DNA of 64,000 nucleotides from assembly GCA_049568075.1 (NCBI GenBank), contig CP144911.1; one strand, 5' to 3'. Shown here one piece after another: positions 49,597 to 58,719 of this stretch. The first letter of the stretch is position 1; the number at the start of each line of letters is the position of its first letter. Under the pieces are notes generated by a model, which was not told the DNA's origin, did no database searches, and saw nothing but the letters and a program-made list of their open reading frames with translations. This stretch comes from Gottfriedia sp049568075. GTDB taxonomy: Bacteria > Bacillota > Bacilli > Bacillales > Bacillaceae_G. Made by a program: the position numbers and the translations under genes.

Positions 49597-50937
49597 ATGA
49601 GAAACGGTATTAAAATAGCAACAATTGGTGGCGGTTCAAGTTATACTCCAGAATTAGTTGAAGGATTTATTAAACGTTATGATGAACTACCTGTAAGAGA
49701 GTTATGGTTAGTGGACATTGAAGAAGGTAGAGAGAAACTTGAAATCGTTGGAAACCTTGCGAAAAGAATGGTAGAAAAAGCAGGAGTACCAATGGAAATT
49801 CATTTAACACTTGATCGACGTGCTGCTCTTAAAGATGCTGATTTTGTTACGACACAATTTCGTGTAGGCTTACTTGAAGCTCGTATGAAGGATGAGCGTA
49901 TTCCTTTAAAATATGGGGTAATTGGTCAAGAAACAAATGGTCCAGGTGGTCTGTTTAAAGCACTTCGTACAATTCCGGTTATTTTAGATATCGTTAAGGA
50001 TATTGAAGAGCTTTGTCCAAATGCTTGGCTCGTAAACTTTACGAATCCTACGGGGATTTTAACAGAAGCGATTTTAAGATACACAAATTTCCGTAAAGTA
50101 GTAGGTTTATGTAATGTACCAATTCATATTCACATGAACATTGCAAAAGGTCTAGGGGTAGAAGCTGAGCGTGTGCATATTGATTTTATGGGATTAAATC
50201 ATATGGTTTACGGAACGAAAGTATTATTAGATGGTGAAGATGTAACAAGTCGTGTTGTAAGTGAATTTGCACGCCCTGCTGAAAGTATGACGATGAAAAA
50301 TATTAAGGCAATGGATTGGAATCCTGATTTTATTGAAGCACTTGGAGCGATTCCATGTCCGTATCATCGCTACTACTATCAAACGAAAGTAATGCTAGAG
50401 GAAGAGCTTGAAGCAGCGAAAAAAGATGGTACGCGTGCTGAAGTTGTAAAAAAATTAGAAGAATCATTATTTGAATTATATAAAGATCCTAATTTAAATA
50501 GTAAGCCACCACAATTAGAAAAACGCGGTGGAGCTTATTATAGTGATGCTGCATGCCGATTAATTTCATCTCTATATAACAATAAAGGTGATATCCAACC
50601 TGTTAACACAATGAATAATGGTGCTGCTATTGCATCAATTCCAGATGATTGTGCTGTTGAAGTAAGTGCCGTTATTACAAAAGATGGTCCAAAACCACTT
50701 ACAATGGGTGATTTGCCGGTTGCAGTACGCGGTTTAGTTCAACAAATTAAATCATTCGAACGTGTTGCTGCAGAAGCTGGCGTAACTGGTGATTATAAAA
50801 CAGCATTACTTGCTATGTGCATTAACCCACTAGTTGGATCTGATCATTTAGCAAAACAAATTCTAGATGAAATGTTAGAGGCTCACAAAGAGCATTTACC
50901 TCAATTCTTCAAAAACGAAAAAGTGACAGCAAATTAA
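49597..50937 (+). CDS. GH4 6-phospho-beta-glycosidase (ChbF/LicH/CelF type)
   Basis: 446 aa from ATG 49597 (AGAAGGAGTG upstream). NAD-binding GGGSSYTPELVEG, NFTNPTGILTEA, metal-binding Cys in GLCNVPIHIH and His in MGLNHMVYG are the GH4 catalytic signatures. Hydrolyses phosphorylated disaccharide delivered by the PTS through an NAD- and metal-dependent redox-elimination mechanism. The adjacent deacetylase suggests N,N'-diacetylchitobiose-6-P as a substrate in addition to cellobiose-6-P. Confidence 0.93.
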   Translation: MRNGIKIATIGGGSSYTPELVEGFIKRYDELPVRELWLVDIEEGREKLEIVGNLAKRMVEKAGVPMEIHLTLDRRAALKDADFVTTQFRVGLLEARMKDERIPLKYGVIGQETNGPGGLFKALRTIPVILDIVKDIEELCPNAWLVNFTNPTGILTEAILRYTNFRKVVGLCNVPIHIHMNIAKGLGVEAERVHIDFMGLNHMVYGTKVLLDGEDVTSRVVSEFARPAESMTMKNIKAMDWNPDFIEALGAIPCPYHRYYYQTKVMLEEELEAAKKDGTRAEVVKKLEESLFELYKDPNLNSKPPQLEKRGGAYYSDAACRLISSLYNNKGDIQPVNTMNNGAAIASIPDDCAVEVSAVITKDGPKPLTMGDLPVAVRGLVQQIKSFERVAAEAGVTGDYKTALLAMCINPLVGSDHLAKQILDEMLEAHKEHLPQFFKNEKVTAN

Positions 50938-50946
50938 CGATTAAAA

Positions 50947-50987
50947 AGAGGGATGTAGCTCGAATGAAAGAGTGCATCCCTTTTTAT
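50947..50987 (+). terminator. Terminator or attenuator between GH4 and deacetylase genes
   Basis: GGGATG / CATCCC stem with a CTC/GAG inner extension and T5 tail; probably lowers expression of the last gene. Confidence 0.75.
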
Positions 50988-51009
50988 CATACTAAAAAAA
51001 GGGGAATGA

Positions 51010-51729
51010 ATGATGACAAAGCTTATTGTAAATGCAGATGATTTCGGCTATTCAAAAGGTGTAAATTATGGCATTATTGAAGCACATTTGAATGGAATAG
51101 TGAACTCCGCGACTATGATGATGAATATGTATGCTGTGGAGCATGGAATTGAATTAGCAAAATTACATCCTACATTAGGATTAGGTGTACATCTTGTATT
51201 AACAGCGGGCAAACCATTATTAACTGGTCTACAAACAATCGTAGATCAAAATGGGGATTTCCTTAAAAATAGTTATTGGTATGACAATCCAGTTATTAAT
51301 GTTGACGAAGTTGAAAAAGAATGGGATGCTCAAATTCAAAAGTTTATTTCTTATGGATTGAATCCTTCGCATCTAGATAGTCATCACCATGTACACATGA
51401 TCCCAATACTACACCCAGTAATCGCAAAATTATCTCAAAAGTATGATCTCCCAGTCCGGATTTCTCCAAAGAGTCAAATAGACGGAATCACTCCTTTTAC
51501 GGATCAATTATTAACTGATTTTTATGGTAGTGATATTCCTATAAACTATTTTGAGACAATAGAAGACAGAATAAATAATCGTATTGAGTCAGTAGAGGTA
51601 ATGGTACATCCTGCATTAATAGATAATTATTTAAAAAATGGTACATCTTATTGCTTTGAGAGATTAACAGAACTAGATATCTTAACGAACTCAAAACTTC
51701 CTGAGGGAGTAGAGTTAGTAAAGTATTAA
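51010..51729 (+). CDS. chbG: ChbG/YdjC-type carbohydrate deacetylase
   Basis: 239 aa. NADDFGYS near the N-terminus (metal-binding Asp pair), HLDSHHHVHMIP (metal His) and the MVHPAL end are ChbG/HpnK family motifs. E. coli ChbG removes an acetyl group from chitobiose-6-phosphate so that ChbF can cleave it, which points to chitobiose as a substrate of this operon. ATG 51013 is an alternative start at better ribosome-site spacing (AAGGGG). Confidence 0.88.
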   Translation: MMTKLIVNADDFGYSKGVNYGIIEAHLNGIVNSATMMMNMYAVEHGIELAKLHPTLGLGVHLVLTAGKPLLTGLQTIVDQNGDFLKNSYWYDNPVINVDEVEKEWDAQIQKFISYGLNPSHLDSHHHVHMIPILHPVIAKLSQKYDLPVRISPKSQIDGITPFTDQLLTDFYGSDIPINYFETIEDRINNRIESVEVMVHPALIDNYLKNGTSYCFERLTELDILTNSKLPEGVELVKY

Positions 51730-51746
51730 TATAGAGTAAAAAGCCA

Positions 51747-51786
51747 AAAGCCAGTTCCTTCATCGAAGCAACTGGCTTTTTTCTTA
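51747..51786. terminator. Bidirectional terminator
   Basis: AAAAGCCAGTT / AACTGGCTTTT stem with A- and T-runs; overlaps the last codon of the minus-strand activator gene. Confidence 0.9.
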
Positions 51787-54504
51787 TTTTATATAAAATT
51801 CTTCATCTAATCTGCTAATTTCATTTCTAGAATAAAATTCCATTAAGTAACATATTTCATCATCAGGTATGATAATGTCACAAGTATCCTCTATTTGTTG
51901 CATTATTTTTTTAATTTTTAAATATAGCATATAGTCACTATTTATTTTATCTTCTTTATCTTTAAAAGGGATTAGAGGCTGTGAGTTTTGAATTCGGTCG
52001 ATCATGCAACTCATATGAATAACAATTCCCATTAGATCCTCATTTTTGAAAAATTTATCTGTTTGGACTTGTATATCATTTAAGGCACGTCTAATCACAC
52101 TAATTACTTTTTTAGCATCCTTTAAAGAAATAGTCTCTTGTAATGTTTCAGCCATTTTTAAATACGTTTCTTCATAAGTGATCAATTCTTGTATTGTCTT
52201 TGTAGCCTTCATATTTAATACATCCTGTAAATGAAACGTATTAAATGGAACATTTATATCAAAATTCGAAACAATACAAACGATACTTCGTTCTTTAGAT
52301 ATATCATTTAACATTTTTTGTAATTCATCTTTATTTAAAAGGCTAATTGGCACGATTTCTAGCATCTCTTTATCATAGACCAAGTTATTCGCTAGTATAT
52401 TTTTAATGGCTATTGCACTTCCCTGACCAGTCAGACATGCAGTTAAAATGACAGAACGATTAAATTCAGGTTGTTTCGTTTTATTCGCATGAGAATTGAT
52501 GAAGAAAGTAGTTAAGTTTCGCACGTCCTGATAAAGCTCGTCTAAGTTATAACCTAGTGTCGCTTTTCTAGAAGCTTCGATTACATGTGCAGTACTAACC
52601 ATTTGAATCAATCGTACAGGAATTGAAAATTCAGCTTCAATTATGTCACCGATATATGATAGTGACCCCATATCGATGCAAAGTAGAATTCCATTTAATT
52701 TACCTAATGATTTAATATAATCTTTTACACGAATTAAAAAATCCTGAGGTGGTTCACTTAATGGCATATCAATACCGATAACTTCCTCGTTTTCTAGTAG
52801 CTCATTTGTTACATTTGCCATCTCTCTAGCAATGCCATTACCGTGAGCTAAAACTATTACTTTTACATTTGAACTAGGCACTTTAAAATCTTCGTTACCA
52901 TAAACGAAAAACATCGTTATAAATGCTACTTCATCAAATGGGATTGAAACATTTGAAAAATCTTCAATCATTTTTACACATTCAATTGAAACGGAAAACT
53001 CTTTTTTATACTGATCTCGGATTTGCGTAATATTTGGATGATAAATTTTCTTGTTTGACTGTATACGTTGTAATAGCGTTTGTATATGTAGGCTAAGTGC
53101 AACAAGTATTTTTTCGTTAAATCTCTTACTTAATTTTTCTTCTGCTAGTTTTAGTACTTTTTCACTTAGTGTAACGATTTCAGGCTTGATTATCTTTTGG
53201 ACATTTTCTTTACTAGATAGTTTACGATTAATAGAAGTTAAATAATGCGTGAAATAGCTTTCGATATCGTTTTCCATTAGTAAGGATAACTCGTCCTGAG
53301 CAACGCCACGTTGTTTCAGTTCTTCGTATTTCGTATCAATTCGGTCATAAATTGTATCTGCAGAGTGATCCAATTGTTGGTTACTCGTAATACCCTTTGT
53401 TGGTGAAAATTCGAAATGCTCGTTTAACAGTGTGACAGCATGCTTTACTTTTTTTTCAATGAATAAGCCTTCCTTAACATACCAGTTCAAATCAGTGCTA
53501 TAAATACGTATTTTGTCATGTTTATGTGTAATAAAATCTGCGTAAGCCTTTGCACAAGCTAATTGAATGTCGGCTTTAAGTTGTCCGATATTGTTTTGAC
53601 ACGAATAAAATAGAAAAGAGCGAATAGTATTTGCACTTACAACAATCTCTTTTCCTAGACGAACACTTTCTTCCGTGAAAAATCGTTTAATCAGTGTCAA
53701 TCTCTCTTCATATGTTCGATCTCGAAGAGCTGGTAATGTAATGACCATTGGGATCCGGCGCGTAAATGTAGATAATAAAGTGGATCCGGGATCCTCTGTT
53801 GTTGCTGAAATGATTAAAACATTCGATGTTCGTTCGTTTTCTGTCTCTCCTAGTCTTCTATACAACTTATAATCAATAAACGTAAATAACATTTCTTGAC
53901 CTTCAGGAGTAAGACGATGAACCTCATCTAAAAATAATATTCCATTATTTGCTTTTTCAAGTAGACCTTTTTGTTCTGTTGCACCTGTATAAGCACCTTT
54001 TCTTACACCGAAAAGCTGACCTAATAATAGTTGTGGATTATTTGCATAGTCTGCGCAATTAAAAATAATGAATGGAGAATCCTTTTCTAAAATATTCGAA
54101 CGAATTGAAAAATCATGCATTCTTTTTGCAAAAGCAGATTTACCAACACCAGTCTCACCGAGAATTAATGTATGCATTCCATTTGGTGGATAGAGTATAG
54201 CTGATCTAGCTTTTTCGATGGCAGGTCTTAAACTAATATTTTCCTCATAGAAATATTCATATTGATAGTCTGAACTTGCTGGATTGTATTGAGATTTATT
54301 CGGTTGTTGTATACTATGAGACTGAATTTTAAATACAACAGGTCTAGAATTTGTTTTCATTAATAATTCTTCTTTAACTAATTTATTTAAATCACTGCTA
54401 ACGTTTGCTCTATCTAATCCAAGCTTTTGAGCAATCTCATTTGCGGTAAAACCTTGCTCCTTACTTTGAAGAAAAACTTTATAAATCTGATTTTTTCTGT
54501 TCAT
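51784..54504 (-). CDS. Sigma-54 activator of LevR/CelR/ManR type with PTS regulatory domains
   Basis: 906 aa. N-terminal HTH (residues ~3-45), then a sigma-54 AAA+ domain (~95-340) with Walker A GETGVGKS (116-123), GAYTGA (170-175, contacts sigma-54) and Walker B ILFLDE (189-194). PRD1 follows (~440-540, His473), then EIIA-Man-like (~547-670, His554 in VLAHGNG), EIIB-Gat-like (~685-770, Cys690) and PRD2 (~795-895, His830). This is the full domain order of LevR/CelR. Phosphorylation by HPr and the operon's own EII would set activity. Convergent with the PTS operon, divergent from sigL; a perfect cre lies upstream. Confidence 0.93.
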   Translation of the reverse strand: MNRKNQIYKVFLQSKEQGFTANEIAQKLGLDRANVSSDLNKLVKEELLMKTNSRPVVFKIQSHSIQQPNKSQYNPASSDYQYEYFYEENISLRPAIEKARSAILYPPNGMHTLILGETGVGKSAFAKRMHDFSIRSNILEKDSPFIIFNCADYANNPQLLLGQLFGVRKGAYTGATEQKGLLEKANNGILFLDEVHRLTPEGQEMLFTFIDYKLYRRLGETENERTSNVLIISATTEDPGSTLLSTFTRRIPMVITLPALRDRTYEERLTLIKRFFTEESVRLGKEIVVSANTIRSFLFYSCQNNIGQLKADIQLACAKAYADFITHKHDKIRIYSTDLNWYVKEGLFIEKKVKHAVTLLNEHFEFSPTKGITSNQQLDHSADTIYDRIDTKYEELKQRGVAQDELSLLMENDIESYFTHYLTSINRKLSSKENVQKIIKPEIVTLSEKVLKLAEEKLSKRFNEKILVALSLHIQTLLQRIQSNKKIYHPNITQIRDQYKKEFSVSIECVKMIEDFSNVSIPFDEVAFITMFFVYGNEDFKVPSSNVKVIVLAHGNGIAREMANVTNELLENEEVIGIDMPLSEPPQDFLIRVKDYIKSLGKLNGILLCIDMGSLSYIGDIIEAEFSIPVRLIQMVSTAHVIEASRKATLGYNLDELYQDVRNLTTFFINSHANKTKQPEFNRSVILTACLTGQGSAIAIKNILANNLVYDKEMLEIVPISLLNKDELQKMLNDISKERSIVCIVSNFDINVPFNTFHLQDVLNMKATKTIQELITYEETYLKMAETLQETISLKDAKKVISVIRRALNDIQVQTDKFFKNEDLMGIVIHMSCMIDRIQNSQPLIPFKDKEDKINSDYMLYLKIKKIMQQIEDTCDIIIPDDEICYLMEFYSRNEISRLDEEFYIK

Positions 54505-54553
54505 AATGGCCCACCCATCATAAAGAGTTGTATACTTTTACTATACAGGAAAA

Positions 54554-54567
54554 AGTAAACGTTTTCA
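54554..54567. promoter_or_regulatory. cre site in the activator-sigL intergenic region
   Basis: Minus strand TGAAAACGTTTACT matches TGWAARCGYTWNCW at all 14 positions. On the minus strand it sits just upstream of a TATAGT -10, so CcpA would repress the activator gene; it could also affect sigL. Confidence 0.8.
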
Positions 54568-54652
54568 CTATATTTAAATTAGTATAACAATTCGTCAAGT
54601 ACTATGAAAAAGTTAAATATCGAGTAAAATAGTATTAAGGGAGTGAAGTAGT

Positions 54653-55954
54653 ATGGAAATGAATTTAATGCAAAAACAATCATTGAAACTTGCAATGACT
54701 CAGGAACTACGACAAGCCATTACAATGCTTCAATTTAATGCCCAAGAACTTACTGATTTTTTATTTGAGCAATCATTAGAAAATCCCTTAATTGAAGTCG
54801 AAACTCCTTATAACGATTACACTTCTTCAAAAATCAAACAACAAACTACTTCCAGCGGACAAGGAATGGAGTTATATACTCGAAGAACAGAAACATTACA
54901 AGAAGAACTTGTTAGTCAGTTAAATGAGTTGAAAATTGATAATGAGGAATATAAAATTATAAAATATTTAATTTATAACCTAGATAAAAATGGATTTTTG
55001 ATGGAATCAGACGAAGAGCTTATACATGAATTAAATATTTCTTTCGTTCAATTACAAATCTGCATTGATACACTTCAACGTTTTGAGCCCTCAGGAGTTG
55101 GAGCAAGATCGGTTAAAGAGTGCTTATTGATTCAACTAAATGGTCTTGAAGTTGATACAACAATTGCAAAACAGGTTATTAAAGATTATTTTGATTTATT
55201 TGTTAATAAAAACTGGAAAGAAATAGCGAAAAAACTAAAGATTAGCTTACCTGATTTACAAAAAGAAATTGACTTAATTTTAACCCTTCAGCCAAGGCCA
55301 GGTTTAAATTATTTCCAAGACCAAGTAAATTATGTAGCTCCTGATTTAACAGTTGAAAAAATAGGCGGCGAATTTGTTGTACTGATTAATGATAAAATTA
55401 TGCCGCGTTTAAAAGTACTTAATGAATACTCTTCAATTTTAAATGGTCAACATGAGAAGGAAGTTTCAACTTATTTAAAGGATAAAAATACGCAAGTTAA
55501 CTGGTTAATGAAAAGTTTGGAAGAACGAAAATCAACGATGTTAGCTGTAATGAATTGTATTCTTCGAAAGCAAATTGCTTTTTTTGAAAAGGGTCCTGCA
55601 AATTTAAAAACTCTTACTTTAAAAGAGATAGCGGAAGAACTTTCATTACATGAATCGACAATTAGCCGTACTTGCAAAAACAAATATGTACAGACACCAT
55701 TCGGTTTATATGAAATGAAGAAATTCTTCCATCAAGGTGTAAGTGTGGACGGCGAGGAGCTCGCATCAACGAGTGTACAGGTATTCATCAAGCAACTAGT
55801 AGATGGAGAAAACAAAGAAAAACCATTATCAGATCAAAAGCTAGTTGAATTATTAGCTGAAAAACATGGAGTGGAAATCTCTAGAAGAACTGTAGCTAAA
55901 TATAGAGATATACTTAGAATTCCTGGATCATCAAAACGAAAGCGCTTTAGTTAA
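54653..55954 (+). CDS. sigL: RNA polymerase sigma-54 factor
   Basis: 433 aa. N-terminal glutamine-rich activator-interacting region (MTQELRQAITMLQFN), central core-binding part, and the C-terminal RpoN box RRTVAKYRDILRIPGS that reads the -24 element. Slightly shorter than B. subtilis SigL (436). GGGAGTG precedes the ATG. Next to its likely activator and two promoters it serves. Confidence 0.97.
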   Translation: MEMNLMQKQSLKLAMTQELRQAITMLQFNAQELTDFLFEQSLENPLIEVETPYNDYTSSKIKQQTTSSGQGMELYTRRTETLQEELVSQLNELKIDNEEYKIIKYLIYNLDKNGFLMESDEELIHELNISFVQLQICIDTLQRFEPSGVGARSVKECLLIQLNGLEVDTTIAKQVIKDYFDLFVNKNWKEIAKKLKISLPDLQKEIDLILTLQPRPGLNYFQDQVNYVAPDLTVEKIGGEFVVLINDKIMPRLKVLNEYSSILNGQHEKEVSTYLKDKNTQVNWLMKSLEERKSTMLAVMNCILRKQIAFFEKGPANLKTLTLKEIAEELSLHESTISRTCKNKYVQTPFGLYEMKKFFHQGVSVDGEELASTSVQVFIKQLVDGENKEKPLSDQKLVELLAEKHGVEISRRTVAKYRDILRIPGSSKRKRFS

Positions 55955-55967
55955 AAAGGAGAATGGG

Positions 55968-56207
55968 ATGTCGATTAAGTTAACTTTATTTACAAAAGAG
56001 AATTGTGGATTATGCGAAGAAGCAAAAGATGCAATTCGTTTGGTCCAATCTGAATATGAAATCGAAATAAATGAAATTGATATTTATTCTGATGACGCAT
56101 TATTAGAGGAATTTCAACTAATGATCCCTGTTATTCAAATGAATGGGGAAACAGTTGCATACGGAAAAATTCATAAAATTGACATATTAAATGCAATAAA
56201 TGGGTAG
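55968..56207 (+). CDS. Glutaredoxin-family thiol protein
   Basis: 79 aa, thioredoxin fold: FTKENCGLCEEAK with a CxxC motif (CGLC) at residues ~13-16 and a cis-Pro in IPVIQMN. Starts 13 bp after sigL with AAAGGAG and is probably cotranscribed. Substrate unknown. Confidence 0.88.
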   Translation: MSIKLTLFTKENCGLCEEAKDAIRLVQSEYEIEINEIDIYSDDALLEEFQLMIPVIQMNGETVAYGKIHKIDILNAING

Positions 56208-56230
56208 TTATCAGTTGAAAGAAATGATTG

Positions 56231-56264
56231 ACCCTGTTACAATGTAAATGTAGCAGGGTTATTT
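56231..56264 (+). terminator. Terminator after the glutaredoxin-like gene
   Basis: ACCCTG-TACA / TGTA-CAGGGT stem; weak T-tail. Confidence 0.75.
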
Positions 56265-56330
56265 CACTTCTGGAGTAAATCTTGTTCAAAAAAACAACGT
56301 TGAAAAACGCTGTAATTTTTTTAAAACAAG

Positions 56331-56366
56331 TGGGACATAATATGTCATAGTGGGACACATTAAGAC
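56331..56366 (+). promoter_or_regulatory. CggR operator
   Basis: TGGGAC-N6-TGTC-N4-TGGGAC-N6-AGAC, the tandem arrangement of the B. subtilis CggR operator (CGGGAC-N6-TGTC repeated after 4 bp). Lies 34 bp upstream of the cggR start. Confidence 0.9.
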
Positions 56367-56399
56367 CCAGGTGAATACTCTGTGAAAGAGGAGATGAAA

Positions 56400-57428
56400 A
56401 TGAACCAAGTTTTAAAGCTACAACAAAAATTATTACCTGATCTAATACCTGTTATCCAAAAAAGATTTCAAATCCTACAATATATACGAATTATGCAACC
56501 GATTGGTCGTAGAAACTTGTCTGCAAGTGTAGGGTTAACAGAAAGAGTACTTAGATCAGAAGTTGCTTTATTAAAAGAGCAAAGACTGATTAATGTTGCA
56601 TCTTCTGGCATGACATTAACGGATGAAGGACTAAGCTTACTTCTAGACCTAGAAGAACCAATGCGTGAACTGTTCGGTTTGAAAAATATCGAAGACTTGC
56701 TTAAGGAAACATTTAATCTTAAAGAAGTAATCGTTGTTTCAGGCGATAGTGACGAGTTGGACTGGGTAAAAAAGGAGATGGGTCGAGCTGCTGTTGGTTG
56801 TATAAACCAAAGGCTAGAAACAAATAATATTGTTGCTGTTACTGGTGGTTCCACTTTAGCTGCCGTAGCTGAAATGATGAATGATGACTCTAAAGATTTA
56901 AATACCTTATTTGTACCAGCGCGAGGCGGTTTAGGTGAAGAAGTAAGAAATCAAGCAAATACGATTTGTGCAAAAATGGCTGAAATGGCAAAAGGTAATT
57001 ATCGATTACTTCACTTGCCAGATGAACTTAGTGAAGAGGCCTATGTAACTATGATGGAAGAACCAAGAGTAAAAGAGGTTCTAAATTTAATTCGATCTTC
57101 TTCAATTGTCGTACACGGCATAGGAGATGCATTTACGATGGCTAAACGAAGACAATCTTCTTCAGAACAGTTAGAAATCTTAACTGAATCTGAAGCTGTA
57201 GGAGAGGCATTTGGCTATTACTTCAATGAAAATGGTGAAGTTGTTTACAGAGTAAGAACAATTGGTTTACAACTGAATGAATTGGAGAATATACCTTATG
57301 TACTGGGAGTAGCTGGAGGATCTTCTAAAGCAAAAGCAATGGCTTCTTTCTTAAAGAAAGGTCATGTAAACATCCTCGTCACAGACGAAGGAGCAGCGAA
57401 AGAGTTAATTAAAGGATGTACCCTTTAA
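56400..57428 (+). CDS. cggR: Central glycolytic genes repressor
   Basis: 342-aa SorC/DeoR-family repressor, inactivated by fructose-1,6-bisphosphate. N-terminal winged helix (PIGRRNLSASVGLTERVLRSEV) and a C-terminal sugar-phosphate domain (AVTGGSTLAAVAEMM, VVHGIGDAFTMAKRR). The frame opens at GTG 56382, but ATG 56400 matches the B. subtilis N-terminus (MNQ) and has AGAGGAG six bases upstream. First gene of the gapA operon. Confidence 0.97.
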   Translation: MNQVLKLQQKLLPDLIPVIQKRFQILQYIRIMQPIGRRNLSASVGLTERVLRSEVALLKEQRLINVASSGMTLTDEGLSLLLDLEEPMRELFGLKNIEDLLKETFNLKEVIVVSGDSDELDWVKKEMGRAAVGCINQRLETNNIVAVTGGSTLAAVAEMMNDDSKDLNTLFVPARGGLGEEVRNQANTICAKMAEMAKGNYRLLHLPDELSEEAYVTMMEEPRVKEVLNLIRSSSIVVHGIGDAFTMAKRRQSSSEQLEILTESEAVGEAFGYYFNENGEVVYRVRTIGLQLNELENIPYVLGVAGGSSKAKAMASFLKKGHVNILVTDEGAAKELIKGCTL

Positions 57429-57469
57429 AATAAAAAAAGCTTCTACCTATTAAAAGGAGGAAATTAAAA

Positions 57470-58477
57470 ATGGCAACTAAAATTGGTATTAATGGATTTG
57501 GACGTATCGGACGTATGGTTTTCCGCGCAGCTTTAAACAACCCAAACGTAGAGGTTGTAGCAATCAATGACTTAACAGACGCTAAAACTTTAGCTCACTT
57601 ATTAAAATATGATTCAGTTCACGGTTCAGTAAACGCTGAAGTAGCAGTTAACGGCGATTCAATCGTTGTAAACGGAAGCGAAATTAAAGTAATTGCTGAG
57701 CGTGACCCAGCAGTTTTACCTTGGAGCGATTACGGAGTAGAAGTTGTAGTAGAATCTACTGGTCGTTTCACAGATAAAAAAGATGCTGAAAAACACTTAG
57801 GTGGATCAGTTAAAAAAGTAATCATCTCTGCACCAGCTTCTAATGAAGATATCACGATCGTAATGGGTGTAAATGATGACAAATACGATGCAGCTAGCCA
57901 CAATGTAATTTCTAATGCTTCTTGTACAACTAACTGTTTAGCTCCATTTGCTAAAGTATTAGACGAAAAATTCGGTATCAAACGTGGTATGATGACAACT
58001 GTTCACTCTTACACAAATGACCAACAAATTTTAGATTTACCACACAAAGATTTACGTCGTGCACGTGCTGCTGCAATGAGCATGATCCCAACAACTACTG
58101 GTGCTGCTAAAGCAGTTTCATTAGTATTACCTCAATTAAAAGGTAAATTAAACGGTGGTGCTGTACGTGTACCAACTGCTAACGTATCTTTAGTTGACTT
58201 AGTAGTAGAATTAAATGCTGAAGTTACTGCTGAAGAAGTAAATGCTGCATTTAAAGCTGCTTCTGAAGGCGAATTAAAAGGTATCTTAGGATACTCTGAA
58301 GAACCATTAGTATCAATCGACTATAACGGTTGCACAAACTCATCTACAATCGATGCATTATCTACAATGACTATGGAAGGTAACATGGTTAAAATCCTTT
58401 CTTGGTACGATAATGAAACTGGTTACTCAACTCGTGTAGTTGACTTAGTAGCTCACATCGCTTCAAAAGGTCTATAA
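57470..58477 (+). CDS. gapA: Glyceraldehyde-3-phosphate dehydrogenase (NAD, glycolytic)
   Basis: 335 aa. NAD motif GINGFGRIGR, Asp34 (INDLTD) for NAD specificity, catalytic Cys152 (SNASCTTNC) and His in TTVHSYTND. Length equals B. subtilis GapA. AAAGGAGG precedes the ATG. Confidence 0.98.
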   Translation: MATKIGINGFGRIGRMVFRAALNNPNVEVVAINDLTDAKTLAHLLKYDSVHGSVNAEVAVNGDSIVVNGSEIKVIAERDPAVLPWSDYGVEVVVESTGRFTDKKDAEKHLGGSVKKVIISAPASNEDITIVMGVNDDKYDAASHNVISNASCTTNCLAPFAKVLDEKFGIKRGMMTTVHSYTNDQQILDLPHKDLRRARAAAMSMIPTTTGAAKAVSLVLPQLKGKLNGGAVRVPTANVSLVDLVVELNAEVTAEEVNAAFKAASEGELKGILGYSEEPLVSIDYNGCTNSSTIDALSTMTMEGNMVKILSWYDNETGYSTRVVDLVAHIASKGL

Positions 58478-58496
58478 TTTTAATAAAAATTAATAT

Positions 58497-58528
58497 GAGG
58501 GCGAGGGGATTTTCCTCCCCTCTTTTGT
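58497..58528 (+). terminator. Terminator or attenuator between gapA and pgk
   Basis: GAGGGCGAGGGGA / CCTCCCCTC with TTTTGTTTG tail; separates highly expressed cggR-gapA from pgk onward. Confidence 0.85.
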
Positions 58529-58719
58529 TTGAAAAAATCCTCTTTTGTCACTAATCCAACACAATATTAAAAAATACTCTAGAAATAAATTCCAATTGAT
58601 GTACATAATCTGTTAAAATTGCGGTGACAATATCACAGAATAGATACGACTTTGTATGAGACGGATCGACCAGTGGAATTGGATATGGATGAATAAAAAC
58701 AGTACTGGAGGCACCTACT

